Assembly (NCBI RefSeq): GCF_024347295.1
Contig: NZ_AP025458.1
Span: 558,001-622,000 of the forward strand
Direction: 5' to 3'
Source: Vibrio artabrorum
GTDB taxonomy: Bacteria > Pseudomonadota > Gammaproteobacteria > Enterobacterales > Vibrionaceae
Length of the DNA: 64,000 nucleotides
Shown here: one piece after another, positions 63,609 to 64,000 of the stretch
Numbering within the stretch: position 1 is the first letter of the stretch
Layout of the letters: each line of letters opens with the position of its first letter
Notes under the pieces: model-generated
What the model was told of the DNA's origin: nothing
Seen by the model: only the letters and a program-made list of their open reading frames with translations
Databases searched by the model: none
Position numbers and translations under genes: made by a program

Positions 63609-64000
63609 ATGGTTGAAAAGTTAACCTGGAAAAAGCTGGCTTGGGAGCTGGCTTTTTTTTACGCACCTTGGGTTTTAGTCGGATGGATATTCGGCTACCT
63701 ACCTTGGTTACTGCTGGCTGCTACGGTATTGCAGCTCGGCTGGCATCTACATAATCAAATGCGTTTGTCCGCATGGTTGTGGGATGAGAAGCGTCTAACG
63801 CCACCATCAGGTTCTGGGAATTGGGAGTCTCTGTTCAACGGTATTTATCGTATGCAGCAGAGACAGCGTCGCAAACGTAAAGAGCTGACCAACCTGATCC
63901 GCCGTTTCAGAAACGGTGCCGAATCCCTTCCTGATGCTGTTGTGGTATTTCGCGGTGAAGGCAATATCGTTTGGTGTAACAAGCTTGCTCAGTATTTACT
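63609..64000 (+). CDS. phoR: Phosphate regulon sensor kinase PhoR, 5' part
   Basis: Only the first 130 codons are inside the window. They show two adjacent membrane spans (about residues 12-47: ELAFFYAPWVLVGW, then LPWLLLAATVLQLGW), the PhoR linker rich in Arg and Lys, and the start of the PAS domain (SLPDAVVVFRGEGNIVWCN). The gene continues past the right edge. It is cotranscribed with phoB. Confidence 0.93.
   Translation, partial: MVEKLTWKKLAWELAFFYAPWVLVGWIFGYLPWLLLAATVLQLGWHLHNQMRLSAWLWDEKRLTPPSGSGNWESLFNGIYRMQQRQRRKRKELTNLIRRFRNGAESLPDAVVVFRGEGNIVWCNKLAQYL

Overview
The window is chromosomal core sequence from a gammaproteobacterium of the genus Vibrio. The 16S gene, the vpsR, hlyU, nptA and nhaR content, and a gene order that follows chromosome 1 of Vibrio cholerae (roughly VC0663-VC0720, recalled from memory) all point there. 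I cannot name the species from the sequence. A splendidus-type marine Vibrio is plausible.

Layout. 1-5.9 kb: prfB with its programmed frameshift, lysS, the biofilm regulator vpsR, a 40-codon reading frame, a DUF1127 gene behind a structured leader, and a DUF6482-like gene. 5.9-12.5 kb: mutH, then a 0.6-kb non-coding block rich in DnaA boxes, then the co-directional run rppH-ptsP-TauE-lgt-thyA. 12.6-17.7 kb: a CadC/ToxR-type membrane regulator, a small membrane protein, nptA (minus strand), nhaR and hlyU. 17.9-26.3 kb: rpsT (minus strand, UUG start), then murJ, ribF, ileS, lspA, fkpB and ispH. 26.4-30.7 kb: a BtsR/BtsS-type two-component pair with a CstA-family transporter. 31-34.6 kb: a DUF2799 lipoprotein and the peptidoglycan recycling genes murQ, anmK and nagZ. 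34.7-46 kb: aromatic amino acid control, with aroF-tyrA behind two TyrR boxes, trpR, and pheA behind a pheL attenuator; mixed in are an M23 peptidase, a PilZ protein, ettA, slt, yjjX and raiA. 46-53 kb: an MltF-like transglycosylase, bamD, rluD, pgeF and clpB with a heat-shock-type promoter. 53.1-59.5 kb: a complete rRNA operon (16S, tRNA-Ile, tRNA-Ala, 23S, 5S, tRNA-Asp, tRNA-Trp) followed by two 134-bp tandem units derived from tRNA-Trp. 59.5-64 kb: an IS630-type transposase remnant, yfhL-trhP, rdgC, phoB and the start of phoR.

Themes. Cell envelope work is spread across the window: lipoprotein maturation (lgt, lspA), lipid II export (murJ), wall turnover and recycling (slt, MltF-like, M23, murQ, anmK, nagZ) and outer-membrane assembly (bamD). 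Translation is the other main theme: prfB, lysS, ileS, rpsT, ettA, raiA, rluD, trhP and rrn. Aromatic amino acid control appears three times, through TyrR boxes, a Phe-rich leader peptide and trpR.

There is no prophage, CRISPR array, integron or defence island. The most interesting signals are non-coding: a candidate DARS2-type DnaA-reactivation locus between mutH and rppH, tandem tRNA-Trp-derived units resembling the tyrT/rtT repeats of E. coli, a phased triple LytTR-type operator upstream of the CstA transporter, and a structured leader in front of the DUF1127 gene. Protein-level calls come from reading motifs and remembered family sequences. No search was run.
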